Of a stretch of DNA of 36,690 nt, positions 33,548 through 36,690 are shown piece after piece. The notes under the pieces are model-generated. The model worked only from the letters and a program-made list of their open reading frames with translations, did no database searches and had not been told where the DNA came from. The translations under genes and the position numbers were made by a program. Source of the DNA: Pandoraea sp. (GTDB lineage Bacteria; Pseudomonadota; Gammaproteobacteria; Burkholderiales; Burkholderiaceae); contig JARLJF010000130.1 of assembly GCA_031291335.1 (NCBI GenBank), forward strand, positions 1 to 36,690. The letters run 5' to 3'. Numbering within the stretch: position 1 is the stretch's first letter; each line of letters opens with the position of its first letter.

Positions 33548-34540
33548 TCAGACCGCAAGCGGAATCAGGAATGTCTGGCTGATCTTGTTGCCGAGCACGT
33601 TCACTCGCTCGAGGAACTCAGTCAGGACGGGGTGGAGCCCTTGCTGCTGGACCTGCTGGATGTCGGTATATTTGAGTTCGGCTTGCAGCTTGCCGGCATA
33701 ACGTTCGACTTCACCCGACTGGGCGTTGGATAGGGTGGCGAGGTTTTCGCAGACCCCCGTCAGCGACGACAGCAACGAGCGCGGCATGTGGGCGTTGAGC
33801 ATGAGCAGTTCGACGACGCGCTCAGGGGTGATAACGTCGCGGTAGACCTTGCGGTATATCTCGAACCCGGACACACTGCGCAGCACAGCCGACCAGTAGT
33901 AGAAATCGGTGGGATGCGAGGCATCGGGGCGTTCAGGGCGCACGGCTTCGTGGAAGCGCACATCGAGGATTCGTGCGGTGTTATCCGCGCGCTCGAGGAA
34001 GAGGCCCAGTCGCGTGAAGTAGAAGGCATCGTCCTGAAACAAGGTGCCGAAGCTCACGCCGCGCGAGAGGTGGGAGCGCACTTTGACCCATTCGAACAGG
34101 TGCGCCGGATCGCGCTCAAGCAAGTCGAGCATGCGCGGAAAGTCGAGCCAGGTGCTGTTGACGGTCTCCCACAGTTCGGTGGTGAGGGTGCCGCGCACGG
34201 CGCGCGCATTTTCTCGCGCGGCCGCGAGGCAGCAGGCAATACTGGACGGGTTATCGCGGTCACGCACGACGAAGTCGAGGACGTTGGCCCGCGTGGCGCG
34301 CGCGTGTTTGCGATTGAACGCTGGCTCGAGTTCGGAGATGCGCAAGGTGGCACGCCAGCCTCCCTCATCGTCGAAGCCCCCCGAATGCAGACGAGCGGTA
34401 TCGGCATCTTCTTCGTCATCGATGGCATCCTGCGGCAGCAGCAGGTTCTGCAAATTGACGTCGAGCAGGCGCGCGGTATTCTCGGCCCGCTCCATGTAGC
34501 GAGCCATCCAGAACAGGTGATCGGCGGTACGGCTGAGCAT
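33548..34540 (-). CDS. Alpha-E domain protein
   Basis: A 330-residue, mostly helical protein starting MLSRTADHLFWMARYMERAENTARLLD, the signature of the alpha-E family; a similar ERADNTARILD recurs in the middle (about 181-191), suggesting an internal duplication. Soluble, with no signal peptide. Catalytic function is not established; it is always found with the ATP-grasp and transglutaminase partners. AGAG lies upstream of ATG 34540. Confidence 0.92.
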   Translation of the reverse strand: MLSRTADHLFWMARYMERAENTARLLDVNLQNLLLPQDAIDDEEDADTARLHSGGFDDEGGWRATLRISELEPAFNRKHARATRANVLDFVVRDRDNPSSIACCLAAARENARAVRGTLTTELWETVNSTWLDFPRMLDLLERDPAHLFEWVKVRSHLSRGVSFGTLFQDDAFYFTRLGLFLERADNTARILDVRFHEAVRPERPDASHPTDFYYWSAVLRSVSGFEIYRKVYRDVITPERVVELLMLNAHMPRSLLSSLTGVCENLATLSNAQSGEVERYAGKLQAELKYTDIQQVQQQGLHPVLTEFLERVNVLGNKISQTFLIPLAV

Positions 34541-34584
34541 GATCTCTTCTCGCTATGATATTTGTCGTATCCGGCTGACGCGGG

Positions 34585-36009
34585 TTATTTCTCGAGCACC
34601 CAGGTGTCTTTCGTTCCCCCGCCCTGCGAGGAGTTGACGACAAGCGATCCTTCGTTCAACGCGACACGAGTGAGCCCGCCCGCCACCATGGTGACGCCCT
34701 TGCCGGACGAAAGCACGAACGGCCGCAGATCAATGTGTCTCGGCGCAATACCCGCCTCGACGAAGGTCGGGCATGCGGACAGGGCGAGCGTGGGTTGTGC
34801 GATGTAACCATCGGGTTTGGCGATGAGCCGCTGGCGGAAGGCTTCGATCTCGGCTTTGGTCGATGCCGGGCCAACGAGCATGCCGTAGCCACCCGCCCCG
34901 TGGACTTCTTTGACGACAAGCTCCGCGAGGTTATCGAGGGTATAGGCAAGGTCATCCGCGCGACGGCACTGGTAGGTCGGCACGTTGTTCAGGATAGGCT
35001 TCTCACCGAGATAGAACTCGATCATGTCGGGCACGAACGGGTAGATGGATTTATCGTCGGCGACGCCCGTGCCGATGGCATTGGCCAAGGTGACGCGCCC
35101 CGCCCGGTAGACGCTCAACAATCCCGGTACGCCCAAGGTGGAGTCGGCACGAAACGCCAGCGGGTCAAGAAAGTCGTCGTCGATCCGGCGATAGATGACG
35201 TCGACACGCTTGGGGCCGTTAGTGGTTCGCATGAAGACAAGGTTGTCTTCTACGAACAGGTCCTGTCCTTCGACCAGCTCGATACCCATCTGCTGGGCCA
35301 GAAAGGCATGCTCGAAGTACGCCGAGTTGAAGATGCCCGGCGTCATGACGACAACCGTCGGATCATCCCCCCCTATGGGCGCCACCGCGCGCAGACTGTC
35401 CAGCAAGAGGTCCGGATAGTGCTCGACCGGCGCGATTCGGTTTCTCGCAAATAACTCGGGGAACAACCGCATCATCATCTTGCGGTTCTCCAACATGTAC
35501 GACACGCCGGACGGCACCCTCAGGTTATCCTCCAGCACATAGAACACCCCATCATCCCCCGTGCCCGCACGCACGACATCGACACCCGCAATGTGCGCGT
35601 AAATGTCACCCGGGACATCCACACCCTGCATCTCCGGACGATACTGCGCATTCTTCAACACCTGTTCCGCCGGGATTACGCCCGCACGCAAGATGTTTTG
35701 CTCGTGGTAGACGTCGTGAATGAACCGATTCAGCGCCTCGACCCGCTGGCGTAATCCCGTCTGCAAGGTCTGCCATTCATGCGCTGGAATGATTCTGGGA
35801 ATCAGATCGAATGGGATCAGGCGCTCCGTACCCGCCTCGTTGCCATACACCGCAAACGTTATCCCCACCCGCCGGAACGCGAGATCAGCCTCAGCCCGCT
35901 TGTGGTGCAAGACATCGTCCGGCTGACACTTCAACCAATCGTCAAACCGACGGTAATGCGCCCGCGTCGCACCCGTGATGCTCGCCATCTCGTTATAGCT
36001 CTCGACCAT
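34585..36009 (-). CDS. Circularly permuted ATP-grasp protein
   Basis: 474 residues of the circularly permuted ATP-grasp type 2 family. Landmarks are GITFAVYGNEAGTERLIPFDLIPRII, FYVLEDNLRVPSGVSYMLENR, MTPGIFNSAYFEHAFLAQQMG and VVKEVHGAGGYGML. ATP-grasp enzymes activate a carboxylate with ATP and ligate it to an amine or thiol, so this is a predicted peptide or amide ligase. ATG 36009 has GGAG 7 nt upstream and is preferred; frames further up to 36096 look non-coding. It is the first gene of the Anbu operon; a TATACT on the minus strand at 36135-36130 may be the -10. Confidence 0.93.
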   Translation of the reverse strand: MVESYNEMASITGATRAHYRRFDDWLKCQPDDVLHHKRAEADLAFRRVGITFAVYGNEAGTERLIPFDLIPRIIPAHEWQTLQTGLRQRVEALNRFIHDVYHEQNILRAGVIPAEQVLKNAQYRPEMQGVDVPGDIYAHIAGVDVVRAGTGDDGVFYVLEDNLRVPSGVSYMLENRKMMMRLFPELFARNRIAPVEHYPDLLLDSLRAVAPIGGDDPTVVVMTPGIFNSAYFEHAFLAQQMGIELVEGQDLFVEDNLVFMRTTNGPKRVDVIYRRIDDDFLDPLAFRADSTLGVPGLLSVYRAGRVTLANAIGTGVADDKSIYPFVPDMIEFYLGEKPILNNVPTYQCRRADDLAYTLDNLAELVVKEVHGAGGYGMLVGPASTKAEIEAFRQRLIAKPDGYIAQPTLALSACPTFVEAGIAPRHIDLRPFVLSSGKGVTMVAGGLTRVALNEGSLVVNSSQGGGTKDTWVLEK

Positions 36010-36304
36010 ACGCTTCTCCGCAGATTGCCATGTCGAGATCGAGCAATATCCATGCCCGAGCTGTTTTTGGACCCTTGCCGCACGTTTTCGGTGCACACCT
36101 CCTCCACCCGCACCACGTCGGTGATTTGCAGTATAGGAGTTGGCGCTGTTTCGGGTTTTTTATGTTTACCCCGCTTCTCTTGCGCTCCGGTCTCCTCCTG
36201 TCTGCCTCTTTCTTTCCGCCCTCTCAACACCTCCCCCCCAGACGGACCGGAGCCCCTTTCCGCCTCTCAGACATAAACCCAACTCGCTGCAGAAAGGGGC
36301 TCCG
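36010..36304. promoter_or_regulatory. Anbu operon leader and promoter region
   Basis: About 295 bp. On the minus strand TATACT (36135-36130) is a plausible -10, about 120 nt before the ATP-grasp start; no good -35 is visible. Positions 36165-36240 are strongly strand-biased: pyrimidine-rich on the plus strand, purine-rich in any minus transcript. No gene is supported. Confidence 0.45.
36248..36304. repeat. 13-bp inverted repeat abutting the IS left end
   Basis: CGGAGCCCCTTTC (36248-36260) and GAAAGGGGCTCCG (36292-36304) are perfect inverted repeats 31 bp apart. The right arm ends at the last base before the predicted IS terminus. It could be a hairpin target chosen by the element or a pre-existing terminator. 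Confidence 0.75.
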
Positions 36305-36313
36305 TGAACTGCC

Positions 36314-36355
36314 CCCCAAAAGTTGGATGCAAATCCAATCTTTGGGGTGTTTTTT
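36314..36355 (+). terminator. Nested hairpin with T-run at the IS left end
   Basis: CCCCAAA (36314-36320) pairs with TTTGGGG (36341-36347), and inside it TTGGAT (36323-36328) with ATCCAA (36333-36338) around GCAA. TGTTTTTT follows, directly before the orfA ATG. It looks like an intrinsic terminator that would block read-through into the transposase gene. Confidence 0.65.
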
Positions 36356-36690
36356 ATGGCGAAGTACGACACGGCATTCAAGCTACGAGCGGTTAAGCGG
36401 TATCTCGATGGTACCGGTGGGTTAAGGACGGTGGCATGCCAGTGTGGAGTCAGGCATTCACAGCTTCAGCGCTGGGTGTTGGTCTATAAGGAGCATGGGG
36501 TTTCGGGGCTGGAGAAAAAGCGCAGTACCTACAGCGCCGAATTTAAACTCTCGGTGTTGCAGTGCATGTGGGATGAGCGGTTATCGTTTCAGCAGACATG
36601 TGCCCGTTTCGATCTGCGTGAGGTCGATAGCGTCGCGCGCTGGCAACGCCAGTATCATAAGGGCGGAATTCACGCTTTGGAGCCGCGCTC
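36356..36690 (+). CDS. IS3-family transposase OrfA (3' part outside window)
   Basis: 111 residues are visible. Two helix-turn-helix units are seen: FKLRAVKRYLDGTGGLRTVACQCGV with QLQRWVLVYKEHGVSGLE (about 8-53), and FKLSVLQCMWDERLSFQQTCARFDL with VARWQRQYHKGGIHALEP. Doubled HTH domains of this type are typical of OrfA of IS150-group elements; OrfA binds the IS ends and, by frameshifting with OrfB, yields the DDE transposase. No SD is present: the T-run of the IS hairpin directly precedes the ATG. The frame is open to the window edge. Confidence 0.9.
   Translation, partial: MAKYDTAFKLRAVKRYLDGTGGLRTVACQCGVRHSQLQRWVLVYKEHGVSGLEKKRSTYSAEFKLSVLQCMWDERLSFQQTCARFDLREVDSVARWQRQYHKGGIHALEPR

Larger units (their letters stand above)
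36305..36690 (+). mobile_element. IS3-family (IS150 group) insertion sequence, left part
   Basis: The terminus TGAACTGCCCCCCAAAAGTT is the usual IS150-group end, followed 50 bp on by an orfA start. The right end is beyond the window, so target duplication and completeness cannot be checked. Confidence 0.88.

Overview
The window is high-GC, densely coded DNA from a Gram-negative bacterium. Outer-membrane phospholipase, lipobox proteins, a CHAD protein, a PuuD-type urate oxidase and an Anbu operon together suggest a betaproteobacterium of the Burkholderiaceae. My impression is Pandoraea or a close relative, but this is inference from gene content and protein style; no rRNA or tRNA gene is present to confirm it.

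Layout, left to right. (1) 1-2204: the 5' part of a pelD-like gene (c-di-GMP receptor of Pel polysaccharide export, running off the left edge on the minus strand) and a CpdA-like phosphodiesterase. (2) 2780-4483: nucleoid protein HU and a CHAD-domain protein. (3) 4532-7491: a Zn/Cd/Pb efflux ATPase with a very His-rich N-terminus, divergent from a PbrR/CadR-type MerR regulator, with a clear MerR operator between them. (4) 7838-9103: sulfide:quinone oxidoreductase. (5) 9420-13783: an EAL phosphodiesterase, a Cache-GGDEF diguanylate cyclase and an outer-membrane phospholipase A, all on the plus strand. (6) 13858-18761: a short EamA transporter, a DUF1289 protein, an aldehyde dehydrogenase, the ABC-F protein YbiT and a secreted cupin. 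(7) 18856-29860: a purine locus. It holds a BMP-lipoprotein ABC importer (four genes) with a divergent LysR regulator, an 8-oxoguanine deaminase translationally coupled to an NCS2 purine/urate permease, and divergently 5-hydroxyisourate hydrolase and PuuD urate oxidase. (8) 30384-31766: a MATE exporter. (9) 31836-36009: the four-gene Anbu operon (ATP-grasp, alpha-E, transglutaminase-like, proteasome-like peptidase). (10) 36305-36690: the left end of an IS3-family (IS150-group) insertion sequence just upstream of the Anbu operon.

How they work together. The purine locus reads as a route for scavenging oxidised purines: import, deamination of 8-oxoguanine to urate, oxidation of urate by the membrane cytochrome-c enzyme PuuD, and hydrolysis of 5-hydroxyisourate. 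The OHCU decarboxylase and allantoin steps are not in the window. The Anbu operon is a compact predicted peptide-linking and peptide-cleaving system whose biochemical role remains open; it is the most interesting system here. Three c-di-GMP proteins (PelD, EAL, GGDEF) lie within 12.5 kb. Clear intrinsic terminators follow hup, puuD, the cupin/BMP pair, the MATE/Anbu pair and ybiT.
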